Of a DNA stretch of 64,000 nt, positions 28,201 to 33,700 are shown one piece after another. Origin of the DNA: Reticulitermes speratus (taxonomy: Eukaryota; Arthropoda; Insecta; Blattodea; Rhinotermitidae); contig JAJKFL010000014.1 in NCBI GenBank assembly GCA_021186555.1, forward strand, positions 19,605,533 to 19,669,532, given 5' to 3'. The notes under the pieces are model-generated. The model was not told the origin of the DNA. It did not search any database and saw only the letters and a program-made list of their open reading frames with translations. The position numbers and the translations under genes are program-made. The stretch's first letter is position 1, and each line of letters opens with the position of its first letter.

Positions 28201-28681
28201 CTTCGATTCTTAATCAGCTGAATAAGAAGATCCTGCATCAAGGAATAAGCATATGGTAAATAAACTAACTTTTCTTCGCACATCAACTTCTCCTTCAATG
28301 GTGCTTGTAACCTTTGGCACTGGGAGTTCATTTTTGATGGTCTTCAGTGGAGAAACAACAGGTGCATGGACATCATTTTCCAACCTGTTCACAGGTAAAG
28401 CAATCATATTTGTCAGATTAATACACCAACCAACATATGCACGTAATAAAATGCAATTTGTGACAACTATTAAACTCCGACCTGGCATCTTAGGAATAGG
28501 CCACATGCAAATAATGGAGCTGGGATAGCACAGTCAGTATAGTGACAAGTCTATGGGCTGAATAACGAAGGAATCATGGTGTGATTCCTGGTCGGGGCAA
28601 GAGATTATTTATTCCCTTCTCCAAATCACACCAACTCCTGGGCCCACCTAGACTCCAATGGGTGTGGGGAGCTATTTCACT

Positions 28682-28717
<36 letters not shown>

Positions 28718-29866
28718 AGGTGTAAAATGCCTGGGGTATGAAGATGACCAGTCACCTCCATCTAGTGCAATGTCAAGAATGAATGCAATTATACATCCAC
28801 TCCATATGCCTTCATGACATGCAGAGGGCCAGCTTCACCTAAGTGAAACAATCTTCTTTTTTTTGGACTTTGTCCATTGTCTTGATTCTTAATGGAGTAC
28901 GACGATTTGGAAGCCAGCTCTACTTCCATCTTCAGGTGAAATGGGCAGAAACCTTCTTCCCTTTTGGCTTCTGAAACGTTATACTCCATCAAGAATTAAG
29001 ACAATGGACAAAGTCCAAAAGAAGAAGACTGTTTCTCTTACTCATGTACCATCCTCAGAGCCATACAGAGTTGAAATAAATAAATTACCTGTATAAGCAC
29101 TCAATTCTACAATGCTTTTGATTCCTTGCTACATCTCATTTGACACCATATACCATGAATAGTTGACATATCATGAAAACAACAAGTCAAGACTGTCACC
29201 ACTACACACTTCAACCAAAGAGTGAAGGGATGAAAAATGCTCTGGGTGGGGGGGTTGATAATCAGAATTCAGGAACAACTACAGACTGCTTTGATGCGTT
29301 ATATAAGACTTCTGCATCCACTTCCAATAACTGTGCCATCACTGGGGCAATTGCCTTAAAGTCACAAGGAAACTGAATAGAACTGTTCAAACGATGGGCT
29401 CCTGAGTTCTTAAACCATGTAGTGTAAGTCTGTTCTGACAGTTCTGAGGAATATGCCGTTTCCATCTTCAGGATGACTAAATTTGGGTCAGGTGACTGCT
29501 GCAGCATCAGCATTCACCTGAACCAAATTCAGTCACCCCAAAGCTGGAGGCAGCATGTTCCTCTGAAATTTGTAACAAACATACTACACATTGTACAAAC
29601 TCATAACATGATTATATGAGCAACACCCACAATGAAAACCTGACAATTTATATTCTGAATTTGACAGTATGGAACAGAGCGTAAAAGCAGTTATCACAAT
29701 GTATAAAATTACAATCCAGAGATTATTTGATCACACCATGATACTTACTTGTGATTTGTTGCAAAGCCACCATTTTGATTGGGAGTGGAAGTAATGAGGG
29801 ATGTACTATGGCTATCTTGCACCTCTGACTGGGGTGTTCCACTGACGGTATCTACTGTGTCAATAC
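1967..29866 (-). CDS. Cdep: FARP/Cdep-type RhoGEF gene, C-terminal 13 exons (join; 5' part not in this model)
   Basis: The gene model joins 29866-29749, 28384-28270, 27595-27506, 25113-24895, 21242-21056, 20619-20510, 16710-16570, 14961-14807, 12789-12662, 11903-11734, 9985-9878, 8928-8777 and 2054-1967. All junctions keep one frame and give about 592 residues to a TAG stop. The domain order is DH, PH, linker, PH, as in FARP1/FARP2. Diagnostic blocks are RYPTDRAYFIAKE, RLATWEGRSNAH, FEMQKVCYLPL, VHVCWHRNTSISM, NGWQKLWVVFTNFCLFFYK and FKNHVYFFRAESEYTF. Known family role: FARP proteins are membrane-associated guanine nucleotide exchange factors for Rho-family GTPases (Rac/Cdc42), acting in cytoskeletal and neuronal morphogenesis. 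The FERM half expected at the N-terminus was not found in the window. Homology was judged from remembered family motifs, not from a search. Confidence 0.9.
2995..3870 (+). pseudogene. retrotransposon ORF1 with SGNH-hydrolase-like domain (5' part)
   Basis: The first ATG in frame is at 3010. The N-terminal half is polar and unrecognised. From about residue 170 an SGNH/GDSL-esterase pattern appears: HKIIILGDSHTWG (block I, catalytic Ser in GDSH). Then GGANDVDKN (block III GxND) resumes in another frame after a poly-T/poly-G/GA tract at 3680-3721 that breaks the reading frame. The C-terminal part continues beyond the MITE at 4592. Confidence 0.75.
3880..4589 (+). mobile_element. pogo-like MITE with remnant transposase ends
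   Basis: Terminal inverted repeats CCGTATATTCTCGAATCTAA and its near-complement flank 710 bp, with TA on both sides (target duplication). Subterminal copies of GCGGATTAGATT recur. On the minus strand around 4257-4135 it encodes a helix-turn-helix KRLSYTAKFKREVIRCAEEN followed by GNRKAAAIFGVDESNVQLW. This is followed almost directly by an acidic tail DNDSVMSDDGESDE (4111-4070), so the catalytic domain has been deleted. It is inserted in the retrotransposon ORF1. Confidence 0.82.
4592..4960 (+). pseudogene. retrotransposon ORF1 continuation
   Basis: Immediately after the MITE the reading resumes as NRKLSKIINKFENALLINVV, SDRHLFTKLGLHMN and VLPKICDRCKAKLIPLMW. The FTKxGLHMN stretch fits block V of the SGNH domain (the His-containing end). 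This shows that the MITE landed inside the ORF1 gene and that the domain was complete before insertion. Confidence 0.65.
5061..6078 (+). pseudogene. non-LTR ORF2: APE-type endonuclease and spacer
   Basis: The frame 5061-5894 shows endonuclease/exonuclease/phosphatase motifs in order: LICLSEHHM (Glu), CCVCRSPSGN, FLICGDLNTNF (GDLN, Asp/Asn), RIYNNKGMLIDSIF and GLSNHNAQIL (SNH/D block). It continues as a basic spacer at 5891-6078 (ISCKRKRNLY..KEYYKKYCTIL) typical between endonuclease and RT. It breaks off where the Penelope sequence starts. The TGA at 5892-5894 requires a frameshift. Confidence 0.8.
6238..6909 (+). CDS. Penelope-like GIY-YIG endonuclease domain ORF (fragment)
   Basis: The 223-residue ORF holds the GIY-YIG nuclease from about residue 90: SGIYSLLCNTCKRHYVGQTG, then RDLAARYSEHTRYIKNN, LHILNNRHEFG and a TMENLYMQIFH segment with the expected Glu. 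The GIY, YVG, Arg, His and Glu positions all appear present, so this domain may be unbroken, though the rest of the element is missing. The ATG at 6238 is internal to the original polyprotein; the frame runs in from about 6110. Confidence 0.85.
   Translation: MNTILQIAKNNEYPEKLINKLNIQIKTKTATHNKSQTTTNNKKWAIFEYSNPIIRKVTNIFKNTDIKISFRPCNITKNIYKTNQEKNNIYNKSGIYSLLCNTCKRHYVGQTGRDLAARYSEHTRYIKNNDPKSAYALHILNNRHEFGPMKDTMQLLKSCKKGRNMTTMENLYMQIFHTQGVLIDEQYVTDNRLFQLRDTPYQPPLTPDTQHDNSLPTHTAIVR
7236..7279 (+). ncRNA. hammerhead ribozyme motif in the PLE 3' region
   Basis: The order is ACCC (7236-7239, stem I), CTGATGA (7240-7246), a hairpin GGAAC-TGTAAG-GTTCT (stem II, GAAC/GTTC plus a G.U pair, one unpaired T before it), GAAA (7264-7267), palindromic CACGTG (stem III), TA (predicted cleavage after 7275) and GGGT (stem I closing strand). 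All core positions of the CUGANGA...GAAA consensus are intact. A loopless palindromic stem III suggests a dimeric form. Hammerheads are an established feature of Penelope-like elements. Confidence 0.72.
7380..8110 (+). pseudogene. non-LTR reverse transcriptase, C-terminal fragment
   Basis: It begins SILGPLLFIIYINDLP (RT block 4). After a frameshift and stop near 7464 it reads YVDDTSVLI (the FADDT catalytic block) and VNGLSLHIDKTNIVKF, then IKFLGLEL. A second frameshift near 7880 leads to VFQLQKKILRIMTGSYSRTS, the usual RT thumb end. The palm N-terminal half is absent, consistent with the neighbouring insertion or deletion. Confidence 0.85.
8111..8776. other. intron tail with homopolymers
   Basis: This is non-coding sequence of the last Cdep intron. 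It contains a poly-G run (8512-8530), a poly-A run (8619-8641) and a short GT tract near 8704-8723. No gene is seen. Confidence 0.5.
8777..8928 (-). CDS. Cdep: Cdep exon: PH2 core
   Basis: This 152-nt exon (phase 0 in, phase 2 out) has acceptor TTGCAG and donor GGTCG/GTAAGT. It encodes DDFPLASLPLLGYTVGSPSE, QDAIHKEYVFKLQFKNHVYF and FRAESEYTFG(R). It matches FARP PH2 (PLASLPLLGY..KDYVFKLHFKSHVYYFRAESEYTF). Confidence 0.97.
9125..9551. mobile_element. pogo-like MITE
   Basis: Near-complementary ends (CAGTGTTTCCCAGATAAGAA left; complement of CAGTGTTCCCTGCATAAGAA right) bound 427 bp in the intron between the 9878-9985 and 8777-8928 exons. Subterminal AGAAGTT units recur. TA follows the right end, and the left flank reads CA, so the target duplication has decayed. 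The ends share GATAAGAAGT with the element at 23174. Confidence 0.65.
9878..9985 (-). CDS. Cdep: Cdep exon: start of PH2
   Basis: This 108-nt exon (phase 0/0) has acceptor TTTTCAG and donor CAG/GTAAGA. It encodes NQLSGYLLRKFKNSNGWQKL and WVVFTNFCLFFYKTFQ. It is almost identical to the vertebrate FARP PH2 N-terminal strands (NQLSGNLLRKFKNSNGWQKL). This is one of the most conserved pieces of the gene. Confidence 0.97.
9986..11733. other. Cdep intron
   Basis: Apart from the hammerhead-like motif at 10108-10150 and a short ACAC tract near 10681, this is AT-rich with no recognisable gene. Confidence 0.5.
10108..10150 (-). ncRNA. hammerhead-like motif, intronic
   Basis: On the minus strand the order is ACAGC (stem I, 10150-10146), CTGAAGA (10145-10139), a 16-nt stem II region, GAAA (10122-10119), palindromic CATG, TA, and GCTGT (stem I closing strand). 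Position 7 of the core is not conserved in hammerheads, so CTGAAGA is acceptable. Stem II pairs poorly, so activity is doubtful. It lies in the intron between the 11734-11903 and 9878-9985 Cdep exons. Confidence 0.5.
11734..11903 (-). CDS. Cdep: Cdep exon: inter-PH linker and conserved HVCWHRN block
   Basis: This 170-nt exon (phase 1 in, phase 0 out) has acceptor TTCATGCAG and donor GAA/GTTAGT. It encodes an acidic/Gly-Asp linker (SSDEVMDTCGGDSTNDTNG...), then TTVHVCWHRNTSISMRDQLR and AVE. The VHVCWHRNTS block is a FARP signature just before PH2. Linker length is comparable with the vertebrate protein. Confidence 0.94.
12662..12789 (-). CDS. Cdep: Cdep exon: C-terminal helix of PH1
   Basis: This 128-nt exon (phase 2 in, phase 1 out) has donor GCA/GTAAGT. 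It encodes (R)ALTVAASSQEEKDKWMED and LTATIQTARERGDNKLQYL, with the invariant PH-domain Trp in KWMEDL. The acceptor is inferred at TGTGACAG/A because it is the AG that keeps frame with the previous exon. Nearer upstream AGs create a stop. The pyrimidine tract there is weak, so the exact start could be off by a few codons. Confidence 0.88.
12790..14806. repeat. Cdep intron with microsatellites
   Basis: It contains (TA)n at 13166-13220, (GT)n at 13680-13717 and (AC)n at 14732-14770. It also has the degenerate hammerhead-like core at 14521. No gene is recognised. The 11904-12661 intron, not included in these coordinates, is plain AT-rich sequence. Confidence 0.6.
14521..14556 (-). ncRNA. degenerate hammerhead-like core
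   Basis: The minus strand shows CTGAAAA, TG, GAGGC-ACATCCA-GCCTC, T, GAAA. Stem II is a perfect 5-bp helix, but core position G8 is A, and stem I/III partners are not evident. Probably a decayed relative of the motif at 7236. Confidence 0.35.
14807..14961 (-). CDS. Cdep: Cdep exon: PH1 core
   Basis: This 155-nt exon (phase 0 in, phase 2 out) has acceptor ATTGACAG and donor AACAG/GTAGTG. It encodes FSDLLLYTNRTVQPSPQFKV, HGQLPLRGVMVEETPDNKTG and ANYCFTIYGGN. This aligns with FARP PH1 (FNDVLLYTSR..FKVHGQLPLYGM..EE). The intron just upstream holds a mariner copy, and an (AC)n microsatellite lies just past the donor. Confidence 0.94.
15150..16050 (+). mobile_element. 5'-truncated mariner element
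   Basis: Transposase-derived reading on the plus strand begins near ANELQLKLGLPHGTVVRII. It runs WVPQTLSEDQK, FLECIVTGDKTWVHHH (first Asp), SMEWKHPGSPQ, LLHDNARPH (second Asp) and PVYSPDMALSNHHLFPAL, across several frameshifts and stops. The residue 34 after the second Asp, normally the third catalytic Asp of DD34D, is Asn here. The right terminal repeat (complement of CAAGGGGCAGTCAAAAAATA) ends at 16050 before TA. No left terminal repeat was found. It sits in a Cdep intron. Confidence 0.85.
16570..16710 (-). CDS. Cdep: Cdep exon: DH-PH1 junction and start of PH1
   Basis: This 141-nt exon (phase 0/0) has a strong acceptor with a T-rich tract (TTTTTTTTGTATGACAG) and donor CTG/GTAAGT. It encodes ENFVALCELQRDLNGFDSLV, then REFVRQGCLLKHSRKGYQQR and MFFL. 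The REF-x-R-x-G-xL-x-K start and QQRMFFLF end are the first two beta strands of PH1 in FARP proteins. Confidence 0.95.
16711..20509. other. Cdep intron
   Basis: It contains a poly-G run (16975-16989) and a (TCTG)n tract (19590-19611). The tract is followed by a GGATTTTCATGAAATTTGA block that recurs, inverted, near 30650. A CACAACCTGG...CCAGGTTGTG inverted repeat lies at 20252-20338. No gene is recognised. A minus-strand ORF at 18785-19021 resembles nothing I know. Confidence 0.5.
20510..20619 (-). CDS. Cdep: Cdep exon: last long DH helix
   Basis: This 110-nt exon (phase 1 in, phase 0 out) has acceptor TGTGCAG and donor CTCA/GTGAGT. It encodes R-LLKHYGKDHYDYEDCLAA and RSKLLEISANVTSVLQRS. It corresponds to the RLCKHHPPSHADFRDCRAAL region of FARP1, the C-terminal DH helix leading into PH1. 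Confidence 0.93.
21056..21242 (-). CDS. Cdep: Cdep exon: DH domain CR3
   Basis: This 187-nt exon (phase 0 in, phase 1 out) has acceptor TTTGGCAG and donor GGACC/GTAAGT. It encodes LYEQYLAKHFVVLEKLD..., then RDFEMQKVCYLPLTAFILKP and LQRMLHYENLLD. The L-x-LKPxQRxxHY block is the most conserved DH motif (CR3) and forms part of the GTPase-binding surface. FARP proteins share the E-x-QKVCYLPL lead-in, which separates them from other Dbl families. Confidence 0.96.
22900..23000 (-). repeat. hammerhead-like / PLE-derived relic
   Basis: The minus strand carries CTGAAGA (22990-22984), a 20-nt intervening region and GAAA (22964-22961). The expected stem II is barely complementary and no stem I closing strand is in place. 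It is probably a decayed copy of the same repeat type. Confidence 0.3.
23174..23997 (+). mobile_element. pogo-family element, internally deleted
   Basis: Terminal repeats CAGTAGAACCCGGATAAGAA at both ends (inverted) are flanked by TA/TA. Plus-strand 23748-23945 encodes only the N-terminal CENP-B-type helix-turn-helix: KRKALSLKEKLRVIREVES, then VEVAKRLNMPVTTVKRIM. No DDE catalytic domain remains. It is inserted at a TA inside the outer end of the palindrome at 24001-24200. Confidence 0.85.
24001..24200. repeat. long palindrome (about 92-bp arms)
   Basis: Left arm 24001-24092 and right arm 24107-24200 are near-perfect reverse complements around a 14-bp spacer. The right arm continues into TATATATACATACATAC, whose partner GTATGTATATA is found at 23164-23174, on the far side of the pogo insertion. 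The hairpin therefore predates that insertion. No open reading frame is present. Confidence 0.85.
24895..25113 (-). CDS. Cdep: Cdep exon: DH domain, central helices
   Basis: This 219-nt exon has phase 0 at both ends and donor CCA/GTAAGT. It encodes 73 residues from WFHDEVSKEEGEMP through LLDYHYGFLHDIETRLATW and EGRSNAHLTGDYRRIGDVLL. These are hallmark FARP DH blocks: the HxxFLxEIExRLAxWEG segment and the RIGDVLLKN helix. No frameshift or stop is seen. The acceptor (TATAG) has a poor pyrimidine tract. Confidence 0.95.
25795..25975. repeat. inverted repeat (about 50-60 bp arms)
   Basis: The left arm around 25801-25853 (GGGAACTGGATCT...CCTCAGATGAGAGGGTAC) and the right arm around 25917-25966 (complement, CACCTGAGGATGAAAACAGATCC...) pair with some mismatches. 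Both arms carry CTGAGGA followed by a decayed stem, resembling the other opposed hammerhead-like repeats in the window. Confidence 0.5.
26344..26408 (-). mobile_element. tRNA-derived SINE head
   Basis: The minus strand carries an A-box-like TGGCTGAGGCAG (26403-26392) and a B box GGTTTGATCCC (26360-26350), spaced as in tRNA genes. It does not fold as an intact tRNA and is followed by unrelated AT-rich sequence, so a SINE is more likely than a functional tRNA. Confidence 0.55.
26678..26712 (-). ncRNA. hammerhead-like core with perfect stem II
   Basis: The minus strand shows ACTCAC, CTGAAGA, TG, GAAGC-ATTCA-GCTTC, T, GAAA, CATG. The CUGANGA and GAAA boxes and a 5-bp stem II are intact. The stem I closing strand and the U-H cleavage dinucleotide are not found in place, so it is probably a 3'-decayed copy. 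Confidence 0.4.
26760..27400 (+). mobile_element. 3' end of an RNase H-bearing non-LTR retrotransposon
   Basis: Frames on the plus strand read FQWIPSHINIENNEKVDKIA (RNase H end, around 26884-26943). Then, in the ORF 26980-27384, they read ALQTFGARARLGHILTQSYL, and CTLCQQQEETVEHILMDCP, the Cys/His cluster after RNase H in I/jockey-type elements. A frameshift separates the two parts. The fragment is 5'-truncated and lies in the intron before the first DH exon of Cdep in plus order. Confidence 0.75.
27506..27595 (-). CDS. Cdep: Cdep exon: start of DH (RhoGEF) domain
   Basis: This 90-nt exon is in phase 0 at both ends, with acceptor TTTTCAG and donor TTG/GTAAGT. It encodes 30 residues beginning RYPTDRAYFIAKEI and containing TERTYKKDLEVIS, the first helix (CR1) of the Dbl-homology fold. 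This region contacts the switch of the Rho GTPase in characterised RhoGEFs. The match to the FARP1 sequence at this position is close. Confidence 0.93.
28270..28384 (-). CDS. Cdep: Cdep exon: linker immediately before DH
   Basis: This 115-nt exon has acceptor GAACAG and donor AAAA/GTTAGT, phases 2 to 0. It encodes LENDVHAPVVSPLKTIK... and ends in a basic run VDVRRK. Joined to the next exon this makes RRK-RYPTD, matching the conserved RRKRFPTDKAYF entry to the DH domain in FARP1. The donor GTTAGT is weaker than the GTAAGT sites used elsewhere in the gene. Confidence 0.85.
28520..28830 (+). mobile_element. tRNA-derived SINE with poly-G expansion
   Basis: A-box-like TAGCACAGTCAG (28526-28537) and B-box-like GGTGTGATTCC (28578-28588) precede a body that contains a 35-bp poly-G run (28682-28716). 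The run is probably a microsatellite expansion inside the SINE. The 3' boundary is not clear. Confidence 0.5.
28852..29030. repeat. inverted repeat with hammerhead-like core
   Basis: Arms of about 50 bp (28852-28905 and 28978-29030) are near reverse complements (both contain GGACTTTGTCCATTGTCTT or its complement). The central spacer contains a minus-strand CTGAAGA-TG-GAAG...CTTC core in which GAAA reads CAAA, and a plus-strand GCTTCTGAAACG half. This looks like two opposed copies of one short repeat. Confidence 0.6.
29420..29590. repeat. inverted repeat related to the 54.1-kb repeat
   Basis: The centre is GGTCAGGTGA...TCACCTGAACC, with flanks that resemble each other on opposite strands (CATCCTGAAGATGGAAAC on minus; CACCCCAAAGCTGGAGG on plus, each followed by an ATATTCCTC/ATGTTCCTC block). 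Sequences around 54126-54200 share the TCAGTCACCCTGAAGATG block, so this is a dispersed family. Confidence 0.45.
29749..29866 (-). CDS. Cdep: Cdep exon: pre-DH linker (first exon identified)
   Basis: This is a 118-nt exon with acceptor TTATAG and donor CACAA/GTAAGT. It starts in phase 1, so one base must come from an unidentified upstream exon, and it ends in phase 2. The encoded stretch (IDTVDTVSGTPQSEVQDS...) is polar and Ser/Thr-rich, like the disordered linker between the FERM-adjacent region and the DH domain of FARP proteins. Assignment rests on the good splice sites and on the phase match with the next exon. Confidence 0.75.
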
Positions 29867-30249
29867 CTATAACACAAAAAAAAAACTTTAAAAATTCCAG
29901 TGTCATGTTATGCATGCTCAAAGCTTTCTGCCTCTAATCTTTTAAACTACTTTCTGAATGACAACTTTCTGAGACAAAGTGCATAACAATGTCTAAGGAG
30001 CTAAAGATAGCTAGAAGAAAACTTTCATGCATAATAAACTTTACTTTTTTTTAGGCCACTAGTACGTTGAACATGAAACTTTACATGAAAATTGGTAGGA
30101 AACTATGTATTGTTTAGGTAACACACAATACAGGCTGACATAAAAATAAACAAGATTGCAAATTGTGTGCTCCATGATGTAGCACACATACTTTATCAAG
30201 GCATTTGTTACTTTCAAAATAACAAATGGTTTCACAGTATACATGTAAA

Positions 30250-30725
30250 TGTGATTTCATTTATGCCTGTAAGAAAAGATACGGCCTTCTCTGCACCGAT
30301 TTTCAGGTAACTCATAAATGCCCACAGCATTATGTGCAGATCTCCTATACCAAATTTCACCCCAACTGGACAATAAACATGGAAAGTACATACAGAAATT
30401 CATTTACACCACTAAGTAAAGTGTGGCTTTCACTGTACTGATTTTCACAAAACTCACAACTGCTCCATGGTATTAAGTGGATATCTCTGATACCAAATTT
30501 CACCCAAATTGGTCAAGAAATACAGTAGATATGGAAAGATATTCATTTATGCCCTTAAGTAAAGTATGACAGTCACTGAGCCAATTTTCACAAAACTCAC
30601 GCTTGTTACACAACTTTTGTATAAGACTCCTGTATCAGATTTCATGAAAATAAAACAAACGGTACTGCTGCTGATACTATGATGCTATGTCACAGAAAGA
30701 CAGACAGACAGACAGACAGTGATCT
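30250..30725. repeat. 143-bp diverged tandem repeat (3 copies) plus (GACA)n
   Basis: TTCATTTA(T/C)(G/A)CC recurs near 30258, 30401 and 30544, a period of 143 bp. Each copy also has CCNATTTTCAC/AGG(T)AACTCA, a TATACCAAATTTCACCC-like block and a GGAAAG end. A (GACA)n tract at 30697-30719 follows. The block TTTCATGAAA-T-TGATA links it to the (TCTG)n repeat at 19590 in the opposite orientation. Confidence 0.7.
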
Positions 30726-33700
30726 CCACATAAGGCATTCTTTCATAAGACTTCTTTCTTTGCTTCTTAGAAGTGCCTAAAATAGAAAGTTGTATAAATA
30801 TGGTGAAACCCCCAATTAAGGTTTCCTCACAAATCAGTGGATTTTAACACCAAACCTTAGACTGGAGAACATTAAAAAGGGGTTCCACCAAATAGACATA
30901 TTTGGAATTGCATGCACAAACACAAGGCAACAAAAATACCAATTAGATTTTTCACTACAGCTAGCAACAATAATGTAATTAAAAAAAAAAAAGAGAAGTT
31001 CGTCACAAAATTAAATAAAAATGTCCAAGCAGATGCTCTACTGAACAATGTGTAACAAATAACAGGCCTCAACTATTCAATGGCACATACATAAACAACT
31101 GCAAATTGAAGGTTTCATAATATAATCAGCATTTTAAATTCTGAGGCTCTGCAGGACGTTTTAATCTGACTGACTTGCACAAAAAGATATTTGTGATCAT
31201 GTTTTTATCTGAAAGGTCTCCACTGCAACCAAAGAATCCATAGCAGCTGAAAGCTGTCCAACAACAGCATGCTATAATTTATTAATTTAATTTCATTAAC
31301 AAGGCTCAGGAAATAACACTACACTTTCAATATTATTGTTGAGAAAAAATCATAAAGAGCTTCTCAGAGAGTATTCACATGATTACGTTACAACGTACAA
31401 GATTCTATATAAGCAATACAATATACAACACACAGCTATACCAGCTGTTGCAAATATCAACAAGGATTTACTTAAACAACGTGTCAATTATAAATATCAA
31501 CAATGTCATAACTGGTTCACATAAAACCATATGTAGATAAAGACAAATATCACCACCATTACATATCATCATCAATTATATAAGTTACTGGTATTTTACA
31601 CTGTCCAGGTAGCACGTTAAAGTAACAAATAAATAAGACCAATGAATTAACGCTATGCTTTTCTGTTACTACAAAACCTACACTTCAAATTCAAAATTAG
31701 GGCAATATGTTTAGTAACAACCATTCCTGGCAACGGACATATAAAAACAAAAAACTACAAACTAAAAATGCAGCATATGAATGAAAACTGACTCAGCAAT
31801 TTTGAATGGTATGGTGCACATTTTGTTCAAATATTACAATTCTCATAACACAAGACTATAAAAAAAAAACTGTTAGATGCAACAATATTACATCTATTTT
31901 CATGAATACTAAAATACCAAACAGAAGTTTTCAATAAATATTTATAAAATCATATACATATATATTACATGCTTTTTGAAGATTAAACATATGCATTACG
32001 CATATATTCTCAGTTTAGACCTGAGATCAGCAACCCACAACTGAAAACCGCTGAACTTTCCAGCACAGCCAGCAAGTGAATTCCATGGAATAAAATAAAC
32101 ATATTTAGTTTGAAATAAATATTTTTAAAGCAACATACACATGCTATTCAAATTAATATCTTCAATCTACAATGCTTGTGAAGTAAATGATAAACACATA
32201 AAACACGCACAGACACGCATACATATATATATCTCCTGGCCTACACACAAATACTACATACCACCAGCCACTAATTCCTACTTTCTCCATCCATATGCAA
32301 TAGAAATGAATAAATATGTAACATCTAACAAATAAAACATGGCAAAAGGAACACATATATAGCCACTTTAATTTACTCACTATCAAAGTAACTTTAGGCA
32401 GATGTGCGTCTTTGATGTATTCTGCAGGAACTTGCAATGCCCAGTATTAAGTTGACTCATGCGTGGCTTTGGTGAGAATCAGGTTTGTTATCTTACAGTA
32501 TTTTATCAGCATATCTTTATTAGGTTTGGTCTATCGTTCTCATAAAGTGACAGCAGGTCACCTGCCATTACCAGAGGTCAGTATCTTTTACCCACTGATG
32601 CAAGTCTAAATATTCCATACATTCTGGCAGAAAATTATAAACCTTTAACTTCCTGAAAACTGAATAAGAAGAGTATGAAGCTATTGTATAGCTTTCAAAT
32701 GCATTTCATACAGTAGTTTTTTTTTTTTATAAAAACAGCATATTGAACAATGTCTTCCATGCCTAATCAATTCTCTTTAAATTCCACTGGTCAATAGTAC
32801 TCATTCTCAAGATTTGCAGAAAGACAAATTTCTACTTCGTTAAGATTACGGTGTTCTAGGATGTGACACACGTGGCAGACAGGTGTCAATGTCTCAGAGG
32901 AACCTGTCTACCAAATCACACCGCATCAGATCCCAGAAGACAGCGATACTAACTCATTACTGTGGGGACTGCAAATGTGTTCTGAGAACTTAATGCTCTT
33001 GCTCTTTCTATTTATTACATACACGAGACAAATAACAGGATTGAATGTGCAGCAACTGGCAATACTAGTGGAACTGTGCATATTGGGTCATATGGTTACA
33101 TGACTCAGTTGTTTTGTGTCCAATAGCTCATAGAACTGGGTTTCTGTGTCAAAAATATGAGTGAGAAATTGATGAACAGAGAATCAATACCACAGTTTTA
33201 GTGAAACTGGACAGAAAAGCCAAGACCTTTATAGAATGTTACACAATATTTATGGAGAGGAAACAATATGTAAGAACACAAGAACACAAAGCAATTTAAA
33301 GTCTGACAGGAAGGTATCAGACATGCTAAAATACTTGGTTGACAACTTGAAGAAGTGATCTGAACATTAAAAAGTGACTCAATGGGGAGAAACGATTGTT
33401 TAATGACTGTCTGGAAGGGAGCAGAAAACTGATCATGAAAGGAAACTGAATGACTGATTTTCACCAAAGATCTGAATATGAGGAAAGTACGTGCCACAAT
33501 GTTACTAAACGATTTCAGTGGCGAGTGAAAAATTACAAGAAAAGGAGACTGCTCAGATACAACATGATGTGCGTGGGAAGAGCCAATTTTCTGCAGAAAA
33601 CAGTGACAAGCAATGAGGTCTGAGCCTTCCAGGATGGCTCAAAATCAAAATTCCATAGTCTCCCAGAGTGAAGGAAGCAATAATATCAAAATTAAACTCA

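Noticed and set aside
28581..28817. ORF containing a long poly-glycine run
   Set aside because: The glycine run is translation of a poly-G microsatellite inside a SINE.
32376..32418. Possible exon with CTGCAG acceptor and GTGAGT donor
   Set aside because: No pyrimidine tract, and the short peptide has no family resemblance or matching phase partner.
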